A program made the translations under genes and the position numbers. Source: Roseiarcus sp963820795 (GTDB taxonomy: Bacteria > Pseudomonadota > Alphaproteobacteria > Rhizobiales > Beijerinckiaceae). From it: a stretch of 64,000 nt of DNA. The stretch is taken from NCBI GenBank assembly GCA_963820795.1, contig CAWGBJ010000027.1, positions 1 through 64,000 of the forward strand, given 5' to 3'. Shown here piece after piece: positions 1-8,375 of this stretch; the first letter of the stretch is position 1; each line of letters begins with the position of its first letter. The notes under the pieces are model-generated. The model was not told where the DNA came from and did not search any database. It saw nothing but the letters and a program-made list of their open reading frames with translations.

Positions 1-1365
1 GGTAGCAGATGATATGTCCGGTTTAGGGAGCGCACGATCTGTCCGGTAGCCTTGGCCCTTTTGGGGGGTTGGATGCGCCGGACGGAAGCCCTTCAGGGTG
101 TGCGTATGATGAGGTTTGTGGACATATTGGGCCGCTACGAGGCGGCGGAGTTCAACCAGTTGGAAGCGGCGGCGCTGCTTGGGGTGAGCGAGCGGACGTT
201 TCGGCGCTGGCAGGCGCGGTACGAGGAGGACGGCGAGGCTGGGTTAGTGGACCGGCGGCTGGGCAAGGCGTCTGGGAAGCGGGTTCCGGTCGACCGGGAG
301 CAGGAGGTCGAGGCACTTTACCGACAGCGTTATGCGGGGTTCCGAGCCAAGCACTTCCATGAGCACCTGGTGAAGGATCACGGTTTCGCCTGGGGCTACA
401 CATGGACCAAGACGTTTCTGCAGGCGCGCGGGCTTTTGTCGAAGGCGCCGCGCAAGGGCGCGCATCGCCGGAAGCGGGAGCGCCGGCCGTTGCCGGGGAT
501 GATGCTGCATCAGGACGGCTCGCGACACGTCTGGCTCGAAGGCCAGCCGGCGCTCGACCTCATTGCGACATTGGACGACGCGACGGGGGCGATCTATTCG
601 GCGATTCTGGTCGAGGAGGAGGGTACGGCATCGACGTTCCGGGCGCTGAAAGAGACGTTCGGCGCCCACGGGCTGCCGATGAGCCTCTATACGGATCGCG
701 GTTCGCACTACTTCCATACCGCCGAGGCGGGCGGCAAGATCGACCGCGGCCGCCTGACCCAGGTGGGCCGGGCGCTCGAGCAACTCGGCGTCGAGCATAT
801 CGGGGCCTATTCGCCGCAGGCGCGCGGGCGCTCGGAGCGGGCGTTCCAGACCTTGCAGGAGCGGCTGGTGAAGGAGCTCAAGCTCGCCGGGATCACGGCG
901 ATCGAGGCGGCCAACGCGTTCATCCGCGAGGTCTATCTGCCCGCCCACAACGCGCGCTTCGCGGTCGCGCCGGCCCAGCCCGGTTCGGCCTTCACCCCGA
1001 TCCCGGGCGTCGACCTCGGCGAGATCCTGTGCGTGCAGGAGGAGCGCCAGGTCGGCAACGACAATTGCGTGTCCTATCGCACGCTCAAACTGCAGATCCC
1101 GGAGAGCCCGCAGCGGCCGCACTTCGTCAAGGCGAGGGTCAAGGTCCATCACTATCCCGACGGCTCACACGCCGTCTTTCACGGCCCGCGCTGCATCGGC
1201 CGCTACGACGAGAAGGGAGCGATCCGGCAAGCGAAAAACGCCGCTTAAATCCGCTCGGCGGCGCGCCTGTGGAAATGTGGACAACGCAAACGCGTTGCCC
1301 ACAGTCCCACAGGAAGAACAGAAACAGAAAGAAGCGGACATTTGATGTGCTACCAAAACCGGACA
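1..1365 (+). mobile_element. ISNCY (IS1202-group) insertion sequence, left tip outside window
   Basis: Insertion sequence carrying one transposase gene. The right end, read on the minus strand, has a TGTCCGGTTT motif ending at 1365 and a second TGTCCG ending at 1340, 25 bp apart. The left side has the same motif at 15 and 40, again 25 bp apart. Bases 1-24 (starting GGTAGCA) align with the right end from 1354 inwards, which implies that the true left tip lies about 11 bp before base 1 and that the left end holds three motif copies. The direct repeat of the target cannot be seen because the left junction is missing. Confidence 0.8.
73..1248 (+). CDS. ISNCY family transposase
   Basis: DDE transposase that moves the surrounding element. 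An N-terminal helix-turn-helix of the form AALLGVSERTFRRW is followed by a retroviral-integrase-like catalytic core. The likely acidic triad is the D of HQDGSR (about residue 148), the D of LYTDRGSHY (about 208) and the E of GRSERAFQ (about 255). Length of about 390 residues is normal for the family and the frame is intact, so it is probably active. The ATG at 73 follows a G-rich stretch; a TTG at 52 and ATGs at 106 and 109 (which begins MRFVDILGRYE, the usual family N-terminus) are alternatives. Confidence 0.9.
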   Translation: MRRTEALQGVRMMRFVDILGRYEAAEFNQLEAAALLGVSERTFRRWQARYEEDGEAGLVDRRLGKASGKRVPVDREQEVEALYRQRYAGFRAKHFHEHLVKDHGFAWGYTWTKTFLQARGLLSKAPRKGAHRRKRERRPLPGMMLHQDGSRHVWLEGQPALDLIATLDDATGAIYSAILVEEEGTASTFRALKETFGAHGLPMSLYTDRGSHYFHTAEAGGKIDRGRLTQVGRALEQLGVEHIGAYSPQARGRSERAFQTLQERLVKELKLAGITAIEAANAFIREVYLPAHNARFAVAPAQPGSAFTPIPGVDLGEILCVQEERQVGNDNCVSYRTLKLQIPESPQRPHFVKARVKVHHYPDGSHAVFHGPRCIGRYDEKGAIRQAKNAA

Positions 1366-1445
1366 AGTTAATTCGCTATCGACACGGACTTCGCGCGGTC
1401 CCGAAGTCGCCGCTTTTGCGCGCTTCGTCGGAACTGGAGCCTTCC

Positions 1446-2057
1446 ATGGCCGCTAGAGGGTTGTTCGAGGAGCCGTCAACATTGTCCGGTCACGGAGAAG
1501 TGGAGGCCTTCGCCGCGTCGCTGCGGGAGATCGCGCTGTCGCTGGCGAAAAAGCGCTTCTGGACGCTTCTGCGCGAATCGATGGCCGCCCACCCGTCGGA
1601 CCTCGCCGGGCAGGAAGCCGTGGCGCGGGCCGCGGCGGCGGAAGTCGCGCGCCTCAGCGAGCCCAGCGCCCGCATCGAATTGAACGGCCATTCCGCCAGT
1701 TCCCTCCTGCGCGCGATTGCGGAAGCGGGCAATGTCGATCCGCCGGCCTTCGAGGGCCTCAAGGGCCGCGGGCCGGACCACGGCCTCATACAGATTTCCC
1801 CGTTTGTCCCGTCGGATGCGCTGTTTGCCTTCGCCTGGAAGCGAAAGGACGAGGACGTCGCCTTCGTCCACGGCTACTTCAACTTTAGCGCCGGCGAACT
1901 GATGGACTGGCTCGGACTGCGGCACGGCAAGGACAGTCCCGAGTTCCAGCGGATGGCGAGCTTCGTCACGCATGCGCAGGGCGCGACGCCGGAGCCGTCG
2001 CTGCCGCCGCTCGTCGAGGCGATCGTCTCGCGGCTGCGCCTTTCGGGCCGCCGTTGA
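1446..2057 (+). CDS. hypothetical protein, 203 residues
   Basis: I do not recognise this family. The ATG at 1446 starts just after the ISNCY right end. The frame has strong G/C preference at codon third positions, as expected of a real gene in this genome. It is soluble, without signal peptide or membrane segments, with a helical N-terminal half (FAASLREIALSLAKKRFW) and a C-terminal part containing FNFSAGELMDWLGLRHGK. The same frame is open further upstream through the transposase, but that part is a shadow. Because the IS lies only about 80 bp before the start codon, the native promoter was probably displaced. Confidence 0.6.
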   Translation: MAARGLFEEPSTLSGHGEVEAFAASLREIALSLAKKRFWTLLRESMAAHPSDLAGQEAVARAAAAEVARLSEPSARIELNGHSASSLLRAIAEAGNVDPPAFEGLKGRGPDHGLIQISPFVPSDALFAFAWKRKDEDVAFVHGYFNFSAGELMDWLGLRHGKDSPEFQRMASFVTHAQGATPEPSLPPLVEAIVSRLRLSGRR

Positions 2058-2591
2058 GGAGCGCGATGTGAAGGGCCGAACCGTCGCCGCGGGGCCAGAA
2101 TCGATCATGAAATCTTGCCGATCCTGCCCGCCGGCCGGTTCTGAGCCGTTCGCGGAAGACAAGGCCGTTCTGCACTCTTCGTCCCTGATAATGCCTGCCA
2201 ACCGGGAAAATCGCTCCCGCCGCTCGTCGAGCGATTGCACAAATCCATGGTATTTCATTTCCTTGAGCGGATTTGCTCGTGCGGAAGGACAAAGACAGAA
2301 CAGGGAAATGATTTTCCCTGTGGAGCCCATTAACAGGAGCAAACGCGAGGCGAGCGCGAAGCGGCAAAAGGGGCTCACGGGTCCGGCGCGAGAACGCGAT
2401 CGTCAAGAATATCTAACGAAGCCCCCGGCAGCCGGCTCCGCCGCGCGCTTTGCATGAGGATCACGCGATATCTTTCTGATTTTACGAATATAACGACAAT
2501 CGGCGCCGGAGCGCCTCGCGGCGCCGACTTCTCCCACGCCGGCAAGGGGCGGTTCGACTGAAAACCCGGTCGCTCGCCCAACAATCTCGGC
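2058..2591. other. intergenic stretch without recognisable gene
   Basis: Lies between the convergent ends of the hypothetical protein and the acyl-CoA ligase. Short open frames on both strands have no recognisable products. Around 2501-2525 there are several GGCGCC palindromes that could form a GC-rich hairpin, but no T-run follows, so a terminator is not supported. Confidence 0.5.
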
Positions 2592-4220
2592 TCAGGTGGT
2601 CGGCAGCTTGTATCCCTTGAAGGTCTCCCTGAGCTTCAGCTTGTTGATCTTGCCCGTCGCCGTATGGGGGATTTCCTTCACCACCTGCATGTCGTCGGGC
2701 AGCCACCACTTGGCGATTTTCGGCTTGAGATAGTCGAGCACCTCCTCGGCCTTCGGCTGATGGCCTTCCTTCGCCACCACCACCAGCAGCGGCCGCTCGT
2801 CCCATTTGGGATGGGCGACGCCGATGACCGCGGCCTCGAGCACGTCCGGATGGGCGACCGCGAGGTTTTCGATGTCGATGGTCGAGATCCACTCGCCGCC
2901 CGACTTGATCACGTCCTTCGCCCGGTCGGTGATCTGCATGAAGCCGTTCGGATCGATGGTGGCGACGTCGCCGGTGTCAAAGAAGTTGTCCTCGTCGAGG
3001 ATTTGGCCGCCCTCGTCGCGGAAATAGCTCTCGGCCACGGCGAAGCCCCGCACCTTGAGCCGGCCGAAACGCTTGCCGTCCCAGGGCAGCGCCTTGTTCT
3101 CGTCGTCGACGATCTTCATCTCGACTCCGAACGGCGCCCAGCCCTGCTTCGACTGGACGGCGAGCTTTTCCTCGCGGCTCAGCGCCTCCTGGCCCGGCTT
3201 GAACGCGCCGGCCGAGCCGACGGGGCTCATTTCGGTCATGCCCCAGGCATGGCGGACGCGAATCCCGTAATCCTCCTCGAACGCCCGGATCATTTCCGGC
3301 GGGCAGGCCGAGCCGCCGATGCCGATGAATTTCAGCGTCGTGAGCCTCTTGCCCTCCTTGCGCATGTAGTGGAGGAGCCCGAGCCAGACGGTCGGCACGG
3401 CGGCGGTCATGGTGACCTTCTCCGTCTCCAGAATGTCGAAGACCGAGGCGCCGTCGAGCCTCGCCCCCGGCATGACCATCCTCGCCCCATGCATCGGGCA
3501 GGAGAGCGCCAGACCCCACGAATTGGCATGGAACATCGGCACCACCGGCAGCACCGAGTCGTCGGCGCCGAGCAGCAGGCATTCGGGGCCCGACGCCATC
3601 ATCGAATGCAGGATGTTGGAACGATGCGAATAGAGCACGCCCTTGGGATTGCCGGTCGTGCCGGAGGTGTAGCAAAGGCCGGCGGCGGTGCGCTCGTCGA
3701 ATGCCTTCCACTGAAAATCGGCGTCGACTTCGCCGATCCAGTCCTCATAGGCGACCGCGTTCTTGAGCCGGGTCGCGGGCATGTGCGCCGCGTCGGTCAG
3801 GACGACATAGCGCTCGACCGTCGGCAGATGATCGGCCAGAGCCTCGAGCAGCGGCACGAAGGTCAGATCCGTCATCACCACCCGGTCCTCGGCGTGGTTG
3901 ACGATCCAAGCGATCTGCTCGGGAAAGAGACGCGGGTTGACGGTGTGGTAGATCGCGCCGATCCCGGCGATGCCATACCAGGCTTCGAGATGGCGGTAGC
4001 CGTTCCAGGCGAGCGTGGCGACGCGGTCGCCAAGCCGGACGCCGTCGCGCTCGAGGCGTTTGGCGATCTTGAGCGCGCGCTCGCGGATCTCGCGATAGTT
4101 GGTCCGGTGCATCGGCCCCTCGATCGTCCGCGAGGCGATCTCGCGCTCCGGAAACTGGATCGCGGCGAAATCGATGATCTTATGCATGAGCAGGGGCCAG
4201 TCCTGCATCCGTCCCATCAT
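2592..4220 (-). CDS. medium/long-chain fatty-acyl-CoA ligase (AMP-forming)
   Basis: ANL-superfamily adenylating enzyme that activates a fatty acid to its CoA thioester through an acyl-adenylate, in the cytoplasm. The P-loop YTSGTTGNPKG is at about residues 184-194, the A5 motif reads GMTEMSPVG, the A7/A8 region FDTGDVATIDPNGFMQITDRA is present, and the C-terminal catalytic lysine motif is TATGKINKLKLR. At 542 residues it matches AlkK-like medium-chain acyl-CoA synthetases. The gene is divergent from the MarR regulator at 4365 with 144 bp between them, so that regulator is a likely controller. The substrate chain length is not determined by the sequence. Confidence 0.92.
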   Translation of the reverse strand: MMGRMQDWPLLMHKIIDFAAIQFPEREIASRTIEGPMHRTNYREIRERALKIAKRLERDGVRLGDRVATLAWNGYRHLEAWYGIAGIGAIYHTVNPRLFPEQIAWIVNHAEDRVVMTDLTFVPLLEALADHLPTVERYVVLTDAAHMPATRLKNAVAYEDWIGEVDADFQWKAFDERTAAGLCYTSGTTGNPKGVLYSHRSNILHSMMASGPECLLLGADDSVLPVVPMFHANSWGLALSCPMHGARMVMPGARLDGASVFDILETEKVTMTAAVPTVWLGLLHYMRKEGKRLTTLKFIGIGGSACPPEMIRAFEEDYGIRVRHAWGMTEMSPVGSAGAFKPGQEALSREEKLAVQSKQGWAPFGVEMKIVDDENKALPWDGKRFGRLKVRGFAVAESYFRDEGGQILDEDNFFDTGDVATIDPNGFMQITDRAKDVIKSGGEWISTIDIENLAVAHPDVLEAAVIGVAHPKWDERPLLVVVAKEGHQPKAEEVLDYLKPKIAKWWLPDDMQVVKEIPHTATGKINKLKLRETFKGYKLPTT

Positions 4221-4364
4221 GGCTCAACCTCGCGAAACGGTGTAGGCTTGCCGCGCTTGATCGCGGCGCCCGGATTTGTTTGATGTCCATACTTGGCGCC
4301 GGCGACGCCGCTTGGCAATCGCCACATGTAATTTTCCCAAGGCGCCGAAGGGACCTGCTCTGTC

Positions 4365-4883
4365 ATGAATGCTTCACAGGAAAGGGCCGAGGCGCCTGAT
4401 GGAAAGCCGCCCGACGGCAAGGCGGCCGAGCGCCCCGTCCGGGTCTGGTTTCGCATGATTCGGCTCGAGGCGCGGATGCAGGTGGCGGTCGCCGAGCGCC
4501 TCCGCCGAATCGGCGTCTCGATCCCGCAATGCGACATCCTGACGACGCTCACCGAACAGGAGGGCGTCAGCCAGCAGGAGCTCGCCAAGCGGCTCTATGT
4601 CACCAAGGGCAACATTTCCGGCCTGCTCGACCGGCTCGAGAGCGCCGGTTTCGTCGAGCGCCGGGAGGCGGCAGCGGACCGGCGGCAATATTCGATCTAT
4701 CTCACCGAGGCCGGCCGGGCGATGGCGCAAAGAGCGATCGCCGTGCAGATGAAGTGGATCGCCTCGACGCTCGGCCACATGGCGGAGGCCGACCTCGAGA
4801 GGCTGGAGACGCTGCTCGTCGCCCTCCGCGACATCGTGCGCGAGGTTGAACGGCCGGCGGAAGCGGCGCCGGCGCGGGCCTGA
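4365..4883 (+). CDS. MarR family transcriptional regulator
   Basis: Dimeric winged-helix repressor of 172 residues. The DNA-binding part spans about residues 55-125 with ISQ/QQELAKRLYVTKGNISGLL as recognition region and the wing VERREAAADRRQYSIYL. An acidic, basic-rich N-terminal tail of about 25 residues precedes the fold. It is divergent from the acyl-CoA ligase gene, a common arrangement for MarR repressors that sense acyl-CoAs or aromatic acids; that role is inference. I did not find a convincing palindrome in the 144-bp intergenic region. Confidence 0.92.
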   Translation: MNASQERAEAPDGKPPDGKAAERPVRVWFRMIRLEARMQVAVAERLRRIGVSIPQCDILTTLTEQEGVSQQELAKRLYVTKGNISGLLDRLESAGFVERREAAADRRQYSIYLTEAGRAMAQRAIAVQMKWIASTLGHMAEADLERLETLLVALRDIVREVERPAEAAPARA

Positions 4884-4907
4884 TCGGGCAAAAGGCAGAC
4901 CCAATCG

Positions 4908-4984
4908 AAAATCTCATCGACATCGGCGGGAACGCGGGTTTGCAAAACCGGTGACGAAGAGTGGGCGCATCTAGCTAGCGCGGG
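4908..4984 (+). repeat. dispersed repeat copy A (partner at 9344-9425)
   Basis: About 77 bp that match 9344-9425 closely over the segments GAACGCG, AAAACCGG, GACGAAGAG and GGGCGCATCTA, ending in TAGCGCGGG in both. Neither copy lies in a recognisable gene. It may be the end of a mobile element or a small conserved noncoding unit; I do not recognise it. Confidence 0.6.
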
Positions 4985-5111
4985 TTCCGACCACGTTGCT
5001 CCGTCCGGATGCGTCATCGCCGTCCCCGGGTCAGAGCCGGGGTCAGAGCCTGGGGATGACTCGGCGATCCATGGACCCGCGGGTCAAGGGGTGCGATCCA
5101 AAGTGATGCGC

Positions 5112-6487
5112 TCAGGCGGTGCGGCGTAGTGATTTGTTGGGGCTGTTGTCATTGGCGGCAGCGGCGCGTTGCAGGGCGAGGGCTTTCCAGTAGGCGTCCC
5201 AGTCGCCGTTGATTCGATTTATCCGCAAGGCGAGCATGTGTTCGGCATGCTTGACGCGCCACCAGGCGCCGGGCCGCTTCAGGCGTTGCTGGGCGACGTA
5301 GCGGTGGGCGCTTTCGATCTCGCCGGAGCCGATCGGCAGTCCTTCGGCCAGGGCCCGGGGATAGTTCAACTGGTCAGCGCGAGCGCGGAGGTAGCGATGG
5401 CAGGTTCGCACGGGCGCGTGCTCGTCGTCGGCTTCGGGAGGCTCGCAATGTCCGGCGAGTGCCTGCAGGACGGCGTCGAGACGCCCGTCTTTGAGCGCCT
5501 CCTTCTGGGTCTCCATCCAGGCGTCGCGTGCGACCGGGTCGGGCGCGATTGCTGCCGAGGCGGCGCCCAGGTATTCGCAGACGTGATAGAAATCAATCAG
5601 GTAGCAGCCTTGGTCGCCGAACTGCTCCTCGATTTGGCCGACGATCCAGGGCGCACCGTCGCCGACCGCGTGAACCCGGGAGTTCGCCCCGAACCCGGCG
5701 CGAACCGCGCAGGAAAGCAGCTGGCGCCCGGCCTCTTCGACCCCACCCTCGATCGAGCCCGCATAAACCGGCGTGCAGCTCCCTTGCGCGTGCGCCAGCG
5801 ACAGCTTCGCCTCCCGCCAGGACAGCGTCTTGCCTTTGCGCTTGTCCTTCCCCTCGCTGCTCGGCTCGACGATCGGAACCATGCCGCCGTCCGTCTCGAC
5901 GATGATCGGCTTGCGAAGGCCCGGCGCTTCCGGAAATTCCAAATCCTGGCGACTGCTTTCATGCATCGCCTGGGCGTGGGCGAACGTGATCCGCTGGATC
6001 GTGCTCTCGCCGATCGCGAAGCCGTAGTGCTCCTGAAGCTTGGCGCGCGCCTGCGCGAAAGGCTGATCGGCGGCGAAGTCGACGATGGCGCGCTGCAGCG
6101 GCCGCGAACACCCGAGCGGGCTCACCTTCGCCCCGAGCACGAATGGACGCACCCGCTGCGTCCCGAACCGATATTGCGGCTCCCGAACCTCTATTTCGCC
6201 GAACTTCGTATGCCAGCGGAGTTTTTTTCGCCTTGGCGATGCATCTGCGGGCGTTGGCAAATCTCCCGCTCCGTCGCCTCGACCCGCCGCTCGGCCCAAC
6301 TGCGCAACGCCTCCCGCCCCAGAAGACGCGTCTCCTCGACCATCCGCTCTTCCGCCGCGTCGGCTTCCTTCAATTCGCCCTCCTCGCCTTCGACCGCCAG
6401 CACGATCGACGACACCCGCTTGCGAAGCTCCGGATGCGCTCGCAACGTCGTAATCAGCGCATCATCGCTCAACTCCCCAACCGCCAT
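5112..6487 (-). CDS. ISKra4 family transposase, two frames joined by -1 frameshift
   Basis: The N-terminal part is in one frame (ATG at 6487 preceded by GGGAGG, read to 6191) and the catalytic part is in the -1 frame, ending at 5112. The joint falls at the A-rich heptamer at 6221-6227: upstream reads MHRQGEKN, downstream RRKKLRWHTKFGEIEV. The product has the family features ETDGGMVPI, VGDGAPWI and DFYHVCEYLG and the C-terminal GSGEIESAHRYV. Full fusion is about 458 residues. The heptamer suggests programmed frameshifting rather than decay, which is known in part of this family. Other N-terminal starts are ATGs at 6532 and 6547. Confidence 0.8.
6221..6227 (-). other. programmed -1 ribosomal frameshift heptamer A AAA AAC
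   Basis: On the minus strand the upstream frame reads GAA AAA AAC TCC; slippage by -1 gives AAA AAA CTC, which is exactly the frame of the catalytic domain. The heptamer has the canonical X XXY YYZ form. It lies at the point where the two conserved halves of the transposase meet. A stimulatory stem-loop downstream was not evaluated. Confidence 0.7.
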
Positions 6488-6536
6488 CCGTTCGCCTCCC
6501 GCCGAATCAATCAAATCTAACCTACCCTGCATCGGT

Positions 6537-7376
6537 TTAAATCGCACCCCGGGTCAAGCCCGCGGGTGACGGAAAACGATCCTCCCTGTAGGTATTATGA
6601 TGACAATGACCTGAACTGCTGAACTGCACCCTTAGGCTCAGACACTGATTTGAGTGACGGAGCCTTGGTTGTATCCTTTCAGACGGTTTCCGGTTGGCGG
6701 AGCTCGGCTTCGAACGAAAGTCTCCGCATGTTACCGGCGCCAAGCCGGCGCCTGGGCAATCTACGAGTTGGGGCGGAACAGGGCCAAGCTGCCGCAGCGA
6801 GGCGATGACGGCGTCCACCGCGAAGCCGGCCTGCAACACGGCGAAAATCCAGCCTACAACCTGAAATGTCATGACATCGACGGCAGCGATGATTCGCCTC
6901 GCCAAAAGCATTCCGATCAGGTTTAAGAGCATAACCAGAAGCAATATTCCGACCATTGTTGGCAGCATCTTCGAATCGCCGCCGGCGAGCTCGGCAAAGA
7001 ACAAAATCGCGGTGACGCCCCAGGGCGTGACGATGGTCGGAATGGCCAGGGGCGTGACTGCCGGATGCCTGGGCGGCGAAGCTGGCGGCGGCGCCGAACG
7101 GTTGAACTGCCCGATCATCTCACGCGAGGCGAGGAACAGGAGGATGCCTCCGGCGATCCGCAAGTCATCGACCGAGACCCGCCACGACGCGGCCAAGCCG
7201 GTCATCGCCAAGGCGATGACGAGGGAAACGGCGATCGCCGCCATCGTCCCCTTGATCGCGAGAGCTCGTACGGCTTCGGGCGTTTGACCCTGGGTCATCA
7301 AGAAGAAAGCCGGGGTAACCTTGATCGGCCCGAGGGTCAGCATGAAGACCGTAAATATGAATGCCGGCGTGATCAT
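6537..7376 (-). CDS. marC: MarC family integral membrane protein with read-through C-terminus
   Basis: Inner-membrane protein of the MarC/UPF0056 family, with about six hydrophobic helices in the first 200 residues (for example TPAFIFTVFMLTLGPIKVTP and GILLLVMLLNLIGMLLARR) and a family-like end at FAVDAVIASLRQLG. Physiological role in the family is unclear. Roughly 70 further residues are hydrophilic and low complexity; they are translated from the REP-like flank and the ISKra4 end, and the TAA stop lies inside the IS terminal repeat. So the native stop was probably lost. ATG 7376 has GGAGGA at ideal spacing. Confidence 0.8.
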   Translation of the reverse strand: MITPAFIFTVFMLTLGPIKVTPAFFLMTQGQTPEAVRALAIKGTMAAIAVSLVIALAMTGLAASWRVSVDDLRIAGGILLFLASREMIGQFNRSAPPPASPPRHPAVTPLAIPTIVTPWGVTAILFFAELAGGDSKMLPTMVGILLLVMLLNLIGMLLARRIIAAVDVMTFQVVGWIFAVLQAGFAVDAVIASLRQLGPVPPQLVDCPGAGLAPVTCGDFRSKPSSANRKPSERIQPRLRHSNQCLSLRVQFSSSGHCHHNTYREDRFPSPAGLTRGAI

Positions 7377-7468
7377 TCGCCTTCCTCCGAGCGCGCCGTG
7401 ATGGCGCGACGACAACATCCTTGCCGCGGCGCCAACAGGCCGCCCGCGCGGGCGCCCGCGCTCGCTGC

Positions 7469-8248
7469 TCAGTTCCGGTACGAAGGGTCGAACCGGTCGA
7501 GCTTCCGCAACAGCGCCGGCCAGGCGAGCGCCCCGCCTGCTCCATGCGTCACGGTCTCGGCCTGTTGCAGACCTGTCTCAATGATCCGCGAATCAACGGG
7601 AACGAGCTCCCCGCCGCCGGCCTGCGCGCGCACCTGAATCATGCAGGCCGCTTCGAACGTGTACAAGAACAGGAAGGCGTCGGGGACGCTGTCGGCGACG
7701 GTGATCAATCCGTGGTTGCGAAGCATGAAGAAATGCTTGCCGTCGAGGTCCCGCACGAGCCGCGGCCTCTCGTCATCGCGCAACGCCACGCCTTCGTAAT
7801 CGTGGTACGCCAGTGACGAGAGCACGAAGATGGATTGTTGAGAGAGCGGCAGCAAACCCCCTTTCTGCGCCGACACCGCCGTGCCGTTCAGGCTGTGAAC
7901 GTGGAGCACGCACTTTGCGTCCTCGCGCGCGGCATGGATGGCGCTGTGAATCAGGAAACCCGCCGGATTGATCTCGTATGGGGAATCGATGACCTTCTTG
8001 CCAGCCAGATCCACCTTGACCAGGCTGGAAGCCGTCACCTCATCGAAGGTCATCCCATAGGGATTGATGAGGAAATGATGGTCGGGGCCCGGGACGCGGG
8101 CCGACAGATGGGTGAAAATGAGATCATCCCAGTGGTAATGCGCGACCAGCCGATAGGCGGCCGCGAGCGCGACGCGCTGCTCCCATTCCTCGGGTGCAAC
8201 CCGGTCCCGGATGCTGGTCGATGATTGCAGTTTGGTCAGAGTTAGCAT
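7469..8248 (-). CDS. class II aldolase/adducin family protein
   Basis: 259-residue metal-dependent aldolase-fold protein. It has the zinc-ligand pattern expected of the family: HVHSLNG at about residue 116 and RNHGLITV later, plus the early THLSARVPG and NPYGMTFDEV. Members act as fuculose-phosphate-type aldolases, decarboxylases or proteins of unknown function; the substrate here cannot be told. The ATG at 8248 follows GGGAG. Transcription is divergent from the TetR regulator, and the shared region 8301-8358 holds a palindrome, so this is the probable regulated target. Confidence 0.85.
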   Translation of the reverse strand: MLTLTKLQSSTSIRDRVAPEEWEQRVALAAAYRLVAHYHWDDLIFTHLSARVPGPDHHFLINPYGMTFDEVTASSLVKVDLAGKKVIDSPYEINPAGFLIHSAIHAAREDAKCVLHVHSLNGTAVSAQKGGLLPLSQQSIFVLSSLAYHDYEGVALRDDERPRLVRDLDGKHFFMLRNHGLITVADSVPDAFLFLYTFEAACMIQVRAQAGGGELVPVDSRIIETGLQQAETVTHGAGGALAWPALLRKLDRFDPSYRN

Positions 8249-8300
8249 GAGCTTCGCTCCCGTGTTGGTCGGCGATCGAGATTGATCGCCATCCAACGGA

Positions 8301-8358
8301 TTGACTTTTCGATCCGTCGGTGTAGACAATGCCTATATCGGAATATAGTCACTGTCAA
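8301..8358. promoter_or_regulatory. divergent promoters with palindromic TetR operator
   Basis: CTATATCGGAATATAG at 8333-8348 is a near-perfect inverted repeat. On the plus strand TTGACT (8301) is followed after 16 bp by TAGACA, placing the palindrome at the start of transcription of the regulator. On the minus strand TTGACA (8358-8353) is followed after 17 bp by TAGGCA, with the palindrome in the spacer, directed to the aldolase-like gene. Binding by the adjacent TetR protein is inference. Confidence 0.55.
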
Positions 8359-8375
8359 TATCGCTGGAGCCCGCC

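Larger units (their letters stand above)
5088..6550 (-). mobile_element. complete ISKra4-family insertion sequence
   Basis: The ends are inverted repeats beginning GGGGTGCGAT on both sides (5088-5097 and the complement of 6541-6550), with further matches AAA and GATGC inside. The element is flanked by a 7-bp direct repeat GGGTCAA at 5081-5087 and 6551-6557, which is the target-site duplication. Removing the element and one copy restores a palindromic sequence with ACCCGCGGGT and CCCGCGGGT arms, a REP-like extragenic repeat, as the target. Size is 1463 bp. It holds one transposase expressed through a -1 frameshift. Confidence 0.85.

Noticed and set aside
402..1445. Long plus-strand frame running from inside the transposase into the hypothetical protein
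   Set aside because: The part before 1446 is an arginine/glycine-rich shadow of the ISNCY transposase; only the part from the ATG at 1446 has gene-like composition.
1476..2378. 300-codon minus-strand frame opposite the hypothetical protein
   Set aside because: Composition is that of an antisense shadow (Arg-rich, no motifs), while the plus strand shows third-position GC bias.
2501..2530. GC-rich hairpin as a rho-independent terminator
   Set aside because: GGCGCC palindromes are present but no T-run follows in either direction.
2664..4283. 539-codon plus-strand frame antisense to the acyl-CoA ligase
   Set aside because: His/Arg/Asp-rich shadow of a high-GC gene; the minus strand has all ligase motifs.
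5169..6569. 466-codon plus-strand frame antisense to the ISKra4 transposase
   Set aside because: Shadow frame; the conserved family motifs are on the minus strand.
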